Origin: Paenibacillus terrigena DSM 21567
GTDB taxonomy: Bacteria > Bacillota > Bacilli > Paenibacillales > Paenibacillaceae
DNA length: 64,000 nucleotides
Assembly (NCBI RefSeq): GCF_000374845.1
Contig: NZ_KB895420.1
Location: forward strand, 62,001 to 126,000
Direction: 5' to 3'
This document shows, piece by piece, positions 9,901 through 16,233 of this stretch; position 1 is the first letter of the stretch, and each line of letters starts with the position of its first letter. The translations under genes and the position numbers were made by a program. The notes under the pieces are model-generated. The model was not told the DNA's origin and did not search any database. It saw only the letters and a list, made by a program, of their open reading frames with translations.

Positions 9901-10010
9901 TCACAAGAGCAATGCAACGTGTGTACATTACGATGCCAAAACGTGAGAAGTTCTCCAATGAAAGTTGGGCTTATATCTTAAAGAGCGGTGGATTGGAGGC
10001 GTTCCAATGA
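6957..10010 (+). CDS. NERD nuclease-UvrD/AddA-like SF1 helicase fusion (module copy 2)
   Basis: 1017 aa from the ATG at 6957, chosen over an in-frame ATG at 6927 because AGAGG sits 7 bases upstream. Residues ~15-110 are a NERD domain: REIDILI (acidic residue), CVIEVKG (ExK-like), NPYKQAENQLHML. Then SF1 motifs: Walker A AGAGTGKT (~322-328), Ia ITFTNASTNEM, Walker B VDEFQD (~549), III VVGDVKQAIYRFRG, IV LQLNYRSSASIL, V TTVHRSKGLEYHT and VI ETRLLYVTLTRAM. NERD is a PD-(D/E)XK-like fold, so this chain may carry the module's only nuclease site. Its stop overlaps the next gene as ATGA, implying translational coupling. The C-terminus is paralogous to the helicase at 1-1044. Confidence 0.88.
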   Translation: MFIPTTLKDIPGLDAELSVWNAITHAFDEQTTLAIHQFPMFYSSGAGRREIDILIINEILGVCVIEVKGLKIDQITSIQGHQWSYTNFYEAQGNPYKQAENQLHMLCNHLEKNPLLYRRLSKRVFVALPYISEKQWQERGFHKQINVPLPLFKEDLTDLNQLVRKLQNFALSEAKGKLTNLELMTISEELGIQTTNEQQDVLKSRLPFSHLYIVQTSQDFERYKNDISDALSNGIKVYLLTYAKLELSDITDYEKHNKEFQLNVYKAKSSTKKPIASNCFVDGEHVTDGLLKQIAEHFSKFNSGQYKAIHRPIDANQIITAGAGTGKTHVMIDRILFLLLNGGIPLKLVTMITFTNASTNEMKKRLENKFITLYNLTGQTRFLQFAEDVKDMQISTIHSFARSILKQLAHEIGYGQNVQLRSYKFEKKRIIHELLDEYFSSRLVEEFLKIEVMDYVFIDLVYDMWEEMEKKGLTADEVRKIDWGDASTEESAVIQELLIYIFSQCETRLDDLKRADNTITMGDLIRKLKLFTNSGDKMKQLSKDHFIFVDEFQDSDSVQIELLASLQTYLQYRLFVVGDVKQAIYRFRGADYKSFQELQNATKGVIYDKTELQLNYRSSASILDKMHHLFERWHREGWLNYEKTDRLQSNEETQFPNNDWHVSKDYKDDFEKALATLPDKKDKIAFIVRTNRQAKKIKEYCVSKNIPTSENLDGTFFTSPPVLHLKALIDGLLYSHEPKFLLNALQTPYFGYAVPHHVVIPFGGHKERITSFIHDRTENEFKQYVLLLRTLSPMTVIQKIIYDKKLLARLPQYLEQQLLHANKETAPSKEEIELAVLRYTKNLQHLMVLIERNFSSQHVTIQILRDWLGLQIKTNRTENEPLLEQDKAQVEITTVHRSKGLEYHTVFLPITDTPFNAVEQQYFLEEASEQTEKRAQRRFGWKITWDKKQPDKPHINSHFEDLKEYEDKEQLKEETRLLYVTLTRAMQRVYITMPKREKFSNESWAYILKSGGLEAFQ

Positions 10011-12607
10011 ACGTAAAAGTGCATACTTACTCACAGCCTAAGGAATGGGCACAGCATCCACAGTATGCATCCTTTCCAGATGCTATTCATATTTGTGCTA
10101 CAAATAATCAGAGGAAAGGAATTAAAGCATGCTACGGTCACGATTTAAAGCATATATATTCCTTCCGTGAATTTATAAAAAGTTTGTATCCCAATTGGTA
10201 TAGTGCTGAAACAAAATTCCAGCAGTATTTACGCTTATCGGGAATTATTGCAAATTTAATGGATGTACAGTCGGAGTTAAAACAGGCGTTTCGTTTAAAT
10301 GCAATGGATATCTTAGATAGTATTCGTTTTTTTGTGGAAGCGAGTATCAAGCCCCCAGCATTACAGGATCGTTGGCTAAATACAGAAAAAGAGCGTGTGT
10401 TTAAGAAAGTTTGGGACAGCTTCATCAAAGAGGATGCAGCAAGTCAAGGGCATTATCAAGCATTAGACCGGCCTATATTAAAAACTTCTATACAAAATGC
10501 CATATGTAAAGAGCCTGATATCCAAATCAAAGACGATATTCATATTGTGCTGCACGGCTTTTACTTTGTCACACCGGAACAGCAGATTATATTAGAAAAT
10601 TTGCGTAAGCAACAGATTCGGATTACTTTTTTCCATTACTTTGATGGCCGCTATGCCAATACTTTTAATTTTATAAAAGCGTTTGTGACAGATCGATTCG
10701 GCTGGCCGTCTCCTGAAGAGTGGATATACGACTCTGCAACTCCGGAAGATACTACGAAAAGTGCACGGACGTTTCTATCAGCGTATGAAAACAAGCTGAA
10801 TATGCCGGAGGAATTGGCAGAGACTATCACGGGTTACGAATCTTTTTTCGATTTTTTACATGACGTAATTTTGCCGAACTTCCCAATTGATAGTGAACAG
10901 AATAATAAGGCTGCTGCTCCTAATATTATTTCGCCGAATGCAAAGCAACTCAATGAACTGCTCCTATCTTATTACCCTGAGTTAAATCCAAAAAAGCGAA
11001 ATTTTTTATCCTATCCGATTGGTCGTTTTTTAGTGAGCCTGCACCAAATTTATAATAATGGGCAACTGGATTTAACAAATGAAATTTTGACGGATCTGTT
11101 TTCATCGGGGTGGTTATCCGGCAAATCTTTAAGTAATAATGCTCAAGATTACACATATGATCTGCAACAGCTGTTCCCTTATTTGGAAGGCTGTACAGAG
11201 ATAAACAGCTGGATCTCTCGGTTAGAACAGCTCATTGAACAGGGCATGATCATTGAAAAGGCATTCCCAATAGGCGAGGAAAACCGCATTCTCCGCAGTA
11301 TGCGTAGTCCTTTTGCGAAAATTAGCCATTTTGCCGTGCCGCTTGACCGTGTGAAGCAGGTGAAGATGATTATTGAAAGCATTCAGACGATGACTAAGGC
11401 TTTATTTGCCCAGTCTGAATCGAAGAATACCATCGATGTTCATTTCAAGCGTTTAAAGGACATTTTAAAAACACATGGCCAAGGGGTTTCCCTAATTGCA
11501 GATGAAAATGAAAAGTTATTAATCCAAGAGCTTGGGCAGAAGCTTGATCACATTCAGGATGATTCGGAGTTTTATTATGATGATATCCAAACAGCGCTGC
11601 ATTTTTATTTGAGCGGTAAGCTTGATGATGAGGATGAAAACTATATTAGTGGATTTATAGAAATTGACGGAGAAATGTTTAAGCCTCAAGATGATGCTAT
11701 CTACCTGACAGGACTTGATGAGAATTCATTACCTCTTGGCGGACAAAGCATCCCTTGGCCGCTGCAACCTGAAACCTTTGAGTTGTTAAGTGAACAGCAT
11801 ACTGCTCTTGAGCTACATACCATTCGTAGTCGTGCGAATAAGTCCATTTCACGTTATTTATTTTTCATTGTGCTGAATCTATCACCACAGCAGTTAAAAT
11901 TATCGTGGATTAAAAATATATTGGATCAGGATGAACTTCAGCCAGCACTGTATATAAAACAGCTTGGCTTGCAAGAAGTCAGTTCTACGGCAGCATCAGC
12001 AGATACTGAATCTTCCTTACCCCGTTATGATTTTTCTCAAGAATTAATCCATCATAATGAGATAGCGGGTGCTTGGGAAACATTAGGTTTCGAAGATTTT
12101 CTTGCTGAGTATAAGTCATGCCCAAAACGTTTTTATTACAGCTACATTACAGATGAATATCCAACGTTTTCAAGTGATTTCATACACCAATTTATGTTCT
12201 CAGAAATTGTCCGTGTTGTAAGAAGAGGGGCCAATGCTGATTTTGAGACTGTTCTACAGGAAGTGAGTCCATTATTTCCACAGTGGCTTGATTTTAAGAA
12301 GCAGTTCTCAGTGAAAAAAGTATTTCAGTATAGGCTAGGCCGGACAGGGAAAAAGACAGCAGTATCTGAATCTTATTCATATACTGAAACTCGTAAAAAT
12401 TTCCAATTCCCTGGCTTTAGAAATGAAGACAGAGATGAATTATTTGATGAGACGAAGGCTTCCATTGAAAGTATAGTCGGCGAAATTGAGGCTGATGAAA
12501 ATCAGATACTGCCTGCAAATCCTGGTTATGCATGCCGCTTCTGCCCGCATATCGACTACTGCAGCGACGCAGTGTTCCCTATAGATTTGCGTAAGGAGAA
12601 TGAATAG
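10007..12607 (+). CDS. AddB/RecC-like protein with four-cysteine Fe-S motif (module copy 2)
   Basis: 866 aa from ATG 10007, which overlaps the helicase stop by four bases and has GGAGG 9 bases upstream; this start is preferred to an in-frame ATG at 9965. It carries the same hallmarks as the copy-1 protein: Cys705 (SCPKRFYY), Cys843-x2-Cys846-x5-Cys852 (CRFCPHIDYC), IVLHGFYFVTPEQQ and LTGLDENSLPLG. The N-terminal HICATNNQRKG has no P-loop, and the region between the cysteines lacks a D/ExK nuclease signature, although FIHQFMFSEIV may mark where the RecB-type H...E helix was. Probably a structural, DNA-splitting subunit partnered with the NERD helicase. The gene is noticeably more AT-rich than its paralogue, suggesting a separate history. 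Confidence 0.75.
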   Translation: MNVKVHTYSQPKEWAQHPQYASFPDAIHICATNNQRKGIKACYGHDLKHIYSFREFIKSLYPNWYSAETKFQQYLRLSGIIANLMDVQSELKQAFRLNAMDILDSIRFFVEASIKPPALQDRWLNTEKERVFKKVWDSFIKEDAASQGHYQALDRPILKTSIQNAICKEPDIQIKDDIHIVLHGFYFVTPEQQIILENLRKQQIRITFFHYFDGRYANTFNFIKAFVTDRFGWPSPEEWIYDSATPEDTTKSARTFLSAYENKLNMPEELAETITGYESFFDFLHDVILPNFPIDSEQNNKAAAPNIISPNAKQLNELLLSYYPELNPKKRNFLSYPIGRFLVSLHQIYNNGQLDLTNEILTDLFSSGWLSGKSLSNNAQDYTYDLQQLFPYLEGCTEINSWISRLEQLIEQGMIIEKAFPIGEENRILRSMRSPFAKISHFAVPLDRVKQVKMIIESIQTMTKALFAQSESKNTIDVHFKRLKDILKTHGQGVSLIADENEKLLIQELGQKLDHIQDDSEFYYDDIQTALHFYLSGKLDDEDENYISGFIEIDGEMFKPQDDAIYLTGLDENSLPLGGQSIPWPLQPETFELLSEQHTALELHTIRSRANKSISRYLFFIVLNLSPQQLKLSWIKNILDQDELQPALYIKQLGLQEVSSTAASADTESSLPRYDFSQELIHHNEIAGAWETLGFEDFLAEYKSCPKRFYYSYITDEYPTFSSDFIHQFMFSEIVRVVRRGANADFETVLQEVSPLFPQWLDFKKQFSVKKVFQYRLGRTGKKTAVSESYSYTETRKNFQFPGFRNEDRDELFDETKASIESIVGEIEADENQILPANPGYACRFCPHIDYCSDAVFPIDLRKENE

Positions 12608-12609
12608 AA

Positions 12610-12804
12610 ATGAATTTATCTTTTTGGAAACAGGTAAGTACAAGCTGGCAGTCTGTACAAACGGAATCAGTTGAGGCTGCCGTAAATATAGAGCTTCTAC
12701 GTAATGTCATACGCAAAGATATTGCCAGCAGTAAGGGAAACGACTCAATGATTGAGCCACCTTTAGAACTTACAATTGACGACGATTTTTGGGGAGGCCT
12801 TTAG
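12610..12804 (+). CDS. 64-aa small protein within helicase module 2
   Basis: A short ORF filling the gap between the AddB-like and compact helicase genes: AAGGAG lies 11 bases upstream of its ATG, and its TAG directly abuts the GTG of the next gene. It is acidic at the C-terminus (LTIDDDFWGGL). It contains FWKQVSTSWQSVQTES, which loosely echoes the extra N-terminal segment of the copy-1 helicase (VWDSFLKWSASSKSIVQA). I do not recognise a family. It may be the detached N-terminal segment of the third gene, or a small assembly or control subunit. It has no transmembrane segment. Confidence 0.6.
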   Translation: MNLSFWKQVSTSWQSVQTESVEAAVNIELLRNVIRKDIASSKGNDSMIEPPLELTIDDDFWGGL

Positions 12805-14217
12805 GTGAAGAAGGATATTAAGTATTCTGAACAGCAGAAGGAAATTATAAAATACTCTGGTGATCAATTATTGATTCGCGGTATTGCTGGTAGTGGCAAA
12901 ACCCTAATACTGCTTGAGAAAGCACGTGATGTTGCAACGAAGCAACCTGATGAAACCGTAGCCGTATTTTCATATGGAAGTGCATTAACTGCCTCTGCTA
13001 TTAGGCAGTTGGAGACATACAATTTACCGAATTTGACAGTTATAACTTTCCATTCGTGGGCAATGAAAAATTATTATAAAACGTTTAAAAAAAAGTTCTA
13101 TTTGGAGAATTTTACACGTCAAAAGCTACTTGATGCAATTGAAGAGGTAAAGCAGGAATATGTTAATCATCGTTTTGTGAATAACCAAGATTTAATTACA
13201 TTTATAGAAGAGGAAATAGGCTGGATTAAAGGCACGGAACTATGTGAATTTAAAAAGTATGATAAAGCCCCTCGCAAAGGCCGAGGTGGGAAGGTTCGCC
13301 TTTCTGCAGATGATCGTAAAGTAATTTATAAAATTTACGAGACCTACCAAAAGAAGCTAGATTACCGCGTAGATTATCATGACTTTGGTCTTCAAATGTC
13401 ACGACAATTGGAGAAAATCCAGGACGTGTCAAAGTTTGACCATGTATTTATTGATGAGGCACAAGATTTTACAAAGGTTAACCTGCAGGTGCTGTGTCAC
13501 ATTGCTCGTAAGTCCTGTATAGTCGGTGCAGATAAAGGACAAAAAATATTTACGACTTCTTTTACATGGGAAAGCGTTGGATTGAATATTAAAGGTGGTC
13601 GTACAAAGGTACTACGCAATTCATATCGCTCGACAAAAGAAATTATGGAGCTTGCTTACAGCATCCAGGAGAAAGACGAAATTTCTAAAGATGAGGAATT
13701 TACTCGTCCAGAGCTACCTACAAAAACAGGTCCTAAGCCAAAAGTGTATTATACAAAAGGGATCGAAGGGCAAAAGAAGGCACTATTAGAAGCGATTGAG
13801 CTTATTCAAAAAGAAGATCCTAAAGCTACAATTGGTATTTTATCGCGAAATAAAAAACACATGAACCGTGTAGTGACTTTGCTAGATGGTTCAAAAAAGA
13901 AATATCAATTCATCAAATCACCATTTAAGAACGATGATAATCCAGATCTAATTGGTACTCACCATGATCCAGGTATCAAGTTGACCTCATTTCATACAGC
14001 CAAAGGATTAGAATTTAAATATGTACTCATTACGGATTTAGTCGACCCGCCTACAGAAGAGAGATTAGGTGAAGACTTCGATTGGGATATTGAACGCCGC
14101 TTATTATATGTCGCTATGTCACGAGCAATGCAAGTTTTGAACCTATTCACTTACGGGGATCGTCACGTTTTACTAGATGAACTTGGTGAAGCATACTATG
14201 ATAAAATAATTATTTAG
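12805..14217 (+). CDS. Compact UvrD-like SF1 helicase (module copy 2, third gene)
   Basis: 470 aa, GTG start directly after the TAG of the 64-aa ORF, with GGGGAGG about 8 bases upstream. SF1 motifs: Walker A IRGIAGSGKT (G26-T33), VITFHSWAMKNYY, Walker B FIDEAQD (D217-D221), III VGADKGQKIF, IV LRNSYRSTKEIM, V TSFHTAKGLEFKYV, VI RRLLYVAMSRAMQ. Paralogous to 3712-5376 over the whole helicase core but starting closer to the Walker A. The near-contiguous gene order, with a 4-base overlap and 0-2 base gaps from 6957 to 14217, argues for one polycistronic unit with fixed stoichiometry. Likely second motor of the complex. Confidence 0.85.
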   Translation: MKKDIKYSEQQKEIIKYSGDQLLIRGIAGSGKTLILLEKARDVATKQPDETVAVFSYGSALTASAIRQLETYNLPNLTVITFHSWAMKNYYKTFKKKFYLENFTRQKLLDAIEEVKQEYVNHRFVNNQDLITFIEEEIGWIKGTELCEFKKYDKAPRKGRGGKVRLSADDRKVIYKIYETYQKKLDYRVDYHDFGLQMSRQLEKIQDVSKFDHVFIDEAQDFTKVNLQVLCHIARKSCIVGADKGQKIFTTSFTWESVGLNIKGGRTKVLRNSYRSTKEIMELAYSIQEKDEISKDEEFTRPELPTKTGPKPKVYYTKGIEGQKKALLEAIELIQKEDPKATIGILSRNKKHMNRVVTLLDGSKKKYQFIKSPFKNDDNPDLIGTHHDPGIKLTSFHTAKGLEFKYVLITDLVDPPTEERLGEDFDWDIERRLLYVAMSRAMQVLNLFTYGDRHVLLDELGEAYYDKIII

Positions 14218-14281
14218 CAATATAAAACCTTGGAGGGATAGGGGAAAGAACTAACTAGAAACGGAATAGGGAAAATCATTC

Positions 14282-14398
14282 TTGTTGATTTGTTGACGCC
14301 TTGTTGACGAATATCGTCAACAAGCTATCAAACTCAAACTAAAACAAAAAGAACAATATACCGTGGTTAAAGCCCTTGTAAATCAAGGGGTTTAACCA
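14282..14398. repeat. Att-like site: TTGTTGACG repeats plus 15-bp-arm inverted repeat
   Basis: TTGTTGA occurs at 14282-14288 and TTGTTGACG at 14290-14298 and 14301-14309, with the inverse CGTCAACAA at 14315-14323. The last two form a perfect palindrome with 10-bp arms and an AATAT centre. About 40 bases on, TGGTTAAAGCCCTTG (14364-14378) pairs with CAAGGGGTTTAACCA (14384-14398) around TAAAT, with one mismatch. Arm-type direct repeats beside a core inverted repeat are characteristic of tyrosine-recombinase attachment regions. No integrase gene is present, so this is probably a remnant; a repressor or plasmid iteron site is the alternative. Confidence 0.45.
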
Positions 14399-14429
14399 AC
14401 TAATACAGAATCTAATCAAATCATACGGT

Positions 14430-14493
14430 GCATGTGGAGTGCTGTTCACTGGTAGTGCGGAAGGGCAATTAAATGGAAATGTATTGGCGGAAA
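14430..14493 (+). repeat. Dispersed repeat, copy A
   Basis: It runs from GCATGTGGAGTG to GTATTGGCGGAAA and matches 29268-29332 with the same spacing and partial identity between. Flanking words AATATACCGTG and CATACGG also precede both copies. One frame reads ACGVLFTGSAEGQLNGN here and ACGVLLTIGEAGYLNKG there, so it may descend from coding DNA. Function unknown. Confidence 0.5.
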
Positions 14494-14665
14494 ATTAGCG
14501 TTTAGTAAATCAGTGCACCTTAAACGGATTTATATCTGTGCAATCCAAACCCTATTACAGATTTCACCCACATAATTCTTGATGTTGCCATACACTACTT
14601 GGGTACATTGAATTACTAAAGCACAAGAAGAGCAGTGCGTCAGTACGCCCGTTGTAAAGGAATAC

Positions 14666-14734
14666 ACAGTAAGATTTACTGTAAGATAATTACTGTGGTA
14701 TTTTGTTGAAATTACTATTACGCTGTAATATAAT
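14666..14734 (+). promoter_or_regulatory. Operator palindrome and strong sigma-A promoter
   Basis: ACAGTAAGATTTACTGT at 14666-14682 is a perfect palindrome with a 3-base centre, and a further half-site TTACTGT lies at 14690-14696. Immediately downstream are TTGAAA (14706-14711), a 17-base spacer and a perfect TATAAT (14729-14734). The layout is a repressor- or activator-controlled promoter, but no gene follows before the terminator at 14760. Confidence 0.6.
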
Positions 14735-14740
14735 GGAATT

Positions 14741-14795
14741 ACCGAAAGCATCGGTGAAGCCCCTGTTGAGAAGCACTCACAGGGGTGTTTTTATT
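14741..14795 (+). ncRNA. Candidate short RNA between promoter and terminator
   Basis: A transcript started about 7 bases after TATAAT would be only around 55 nt before the terminator. It includes a small hairpin (ACCGAAAGCATCGGT) and then the terminator stem. No start codon with a ribosome binding site lies inside. It could be a small regulatory RNA, or the leader of a gene that has been deleted. Prediction from layout only. Confidence 0.35.
14760..14795 (+). terminator. Rho-independent terminator
   Basis: Stem CCCCTGT(t)GAG paired with CTCACAGGGG, followed by GTTTTTATTTT. It lies 26 bases after the TATAAT at 14729. Confidence 0.7.
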
Positions 14796-14986
14796 TTATT
14801 TCGAAGTATCTATTGGATTCAAGTTGTCATTATTAAACTGTTTCCGTATAATATTTTTACTTTAGTTTAGGATTTGGCATTTAAGTATTGTAATTATAAG
14901 ATGTCCATTTACAATAAAAAGGAACGTATATTCGATTTTCGACATATTTTGTCATGTTTGTTGCTGCTTTTTTAATGAATTTGTTC

Positions 14987-14992
14987 TATAAT
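14987..14992 (+). promoter_or_regulatory. -10 box of the C5 methyltransferase gene
   Basis: A perfect TATAAT at 14987-14992 lies 27 bases before the ATG at 15020. The -35 is weak (TTGCTG at 14961, spacer 20). Its position inside the upstream reading-frame extension argues against any start before 15020. Confidence 0.45.
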
Positions 14993-15019
14993 GATATTAG
15001 TAATTGCGGGGGTGTAAGC

Positions 15020-16129
15020 ATGATTTTTAAAAAAGGTGAGTTTTTCAATGGACCGGGTGGAATTGCTCTCGGAGCTAAGATGGCCAAAGTCACTGATAAA
15101 TATGGTGTGGAATATCGTATAGAACATGAGTGGGCAAACGACATTGACGAGGCAGCCAGCCAGACTTTTATTCATAATATTTGTCCAGACCGTCCTGAGT
15201 CAGTAATAGCACAAGATGTTCGAGAACTAGAGATTAGTAAGAAGCGTTTATCAGAAATTGATGCATTCACTTTCGGGTTTCCATGTAATGATTACAGTCT
15301 TGTGGGTGAAAAAAAGGGACTTAGCGGAGATTATGGCCCGCTTTATACCTATGGTGTGAAAGTATTAAAGGAATTTCGTCCGAAGTGGTTTATTGCCGAA
15401 AATGTATCTGGATTAACAAGTGCAAATGAAGGACAAGCCTTTAGTTTGATTATGAAAGATCTTATAGAGGCAGGATATAAGATAACCCCTCATTTGTATC
15501 GTTTCCAGGAATATGGCATTCCACAGACGCGGCACCGCATTATTATTGTTGGAATCCGAAATGATCTGAATTTAGAATTTAAAGTACCCGCTACAACGCA
15601 TGGGGTAGGAAAATTACCTTATAAAACAGCCGAGCATGCGCTGACTATTCCACCAATTGATCCGAACGCACTAAATCACGAACTAACGAAACACACATCT
15701 AAAGTAATTGATTTTCTAAATCACATTCCGCCGGGACAAAACGCATGGTATGAAGGTATTCCCGAAGAACTTCGCCTCAATGTTAAAGGGGCGAAAATGA
15801 GCCAAATCTACAGAAGATTACAAGCGGATCAGCCTGCCTACACGGTTACAGGAAGCGGCGGTGGCGGAACGCATATTTATCATTGGGAAGATCCTCGTGC
15901 GCTGACAAATCGGGAGAGAGCACGTCTGCAAACATTTCCAGATGATTATGTGTTTTTTGGAGGAAAAGAAAAGGTCCGTCAACAGATCGGAATGGCAGTT
16001 CCTCCGGAGGGGGCTAAAATTATTATTGAAGCCGTTCTTAAAACATTCGCTGGGATTGAGTACGACTATGTTGATTCAAAGTGGAATGCGCAACAGTTTT
16101 TAGTGGATAAAGAATTTGAATTGGTATAA
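15020..16129 (+). CDS. DNA (cytosine-5-)-methyltransferase
   Basis: 369 aa from ATG 15020 (GGGGGTG upstream; an in-frame ATG at 14954 precedes the -10 box). C5-methyltransferase motifs: I FFNGPGGIALGA, IV GFPCNDYS with catalytic Cys89, VI AENVSGL, VIII QTRHRIIIVGIR, then a target-recognition region, and X QIGMAVPP near the end. Two details differ from the usual consensus: PCN instead of PCQ, and GMAVPP instead of GNAVPP. It would methylate cytosine in the recognition site and protect host DNA from the NgoFVII-type nuclease encoded convergently at 18090-19226. The Vsr gene nearby fits repair of T:G mismatches that arise from 5-methylcytosine. By analogy to M.NgoFVII the site could be GC-rich, but the sequence does not prove it. 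Confidence 0.92.
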   Translation: MIFKKGEFFNGPGGIALGAKMAKVTDKYGVEYRIEHEWANDIDEAASQTFIHNICPDRPESVIAQDVRELEISKKRLSEIDAFTFGFPCNDYSLVGEKKGLSGDYGPLYTYGVKVLKEFRPKWFIAENVSGLTSANEGQAFSLIMKDLIEAGYKITPHLYRFQEYGIPQTRHRIIIVGIRNDLNLEFKVPATTHGVGKLPYKTAEHALTIPPIDPNALNHELTKHTSKVIDFLNHIPPGQNAWYEGIPEELRLNVKGAKMSQIYRRLQADQPAYTVTGSGGGGTHIYHWEDPRALTNRERARLQTFPDDYVFFGGKEKVRQQIGMAVPPEGAKIIIEAVLKTFAGIEYDYVDSKWNAQQFLVDKEFELV

Positions 16130-16134
16130 GTTGT

Positions 16135-16168
16135 AAAGCGAGCGCCGTTGGCGCTCGCTTTGCAGTGT
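16135..16168. terminator. Bidirectional terminator between methyltransferase and Z1 gene
   Basis: Perfect 12-bp stem AAAGCGAGCGCC / GGCGCTCGCTTT with a GTT loop. It follows the methyltransferase stop by a few bases and can also serve the converging Z1 operon. Confidence 0.65.
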
Positions 16169-16233
16169 GTAACGCATAGTGGTAATAAACCATACAGAAC
16201 TATCTATAAACATCCATTGATCAGACCTAGATA

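Larger units (their letters stand above)
14218..15019. other. Large intergenic region with integration-scar features
   Basis: No credible gene in 800 bases. It contains, in order, iteron-like repeats and a hairpin (14282-14398), one copy of a dispersed repeat (14430-14493), a palindromic operator plus a strong promoter running straight into a terminator (14666-14795), and the promoter of the methyltransferase gene. The short minus-strand ORF across 14530-14751 crosses these signals and has no ribosome binding site, so it was not accepted. Confidence 0.6.

Noticed and set aside
1-14217. Reading the helicase/AddB genes as the housekeeping addAB operon
   Set aside because: There are two copies of three genes, the AddB-like proteins lack nuclease residues and P-loops, and NERD is fused to the helicase; chromosomal addAB has a different layout.
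14282-14398. CRISPR-like repeat array
   Set aside because: Repeats are 9 bp, unevenly spaced and partly inverted, with no spacers of constant length and no cas genes.
14530-14751. 73-aa minus-strand ORF
   Set aside because: It crosses the operator, promoter and repeat signals, has no ribosome binding site, and its peptide looks random.
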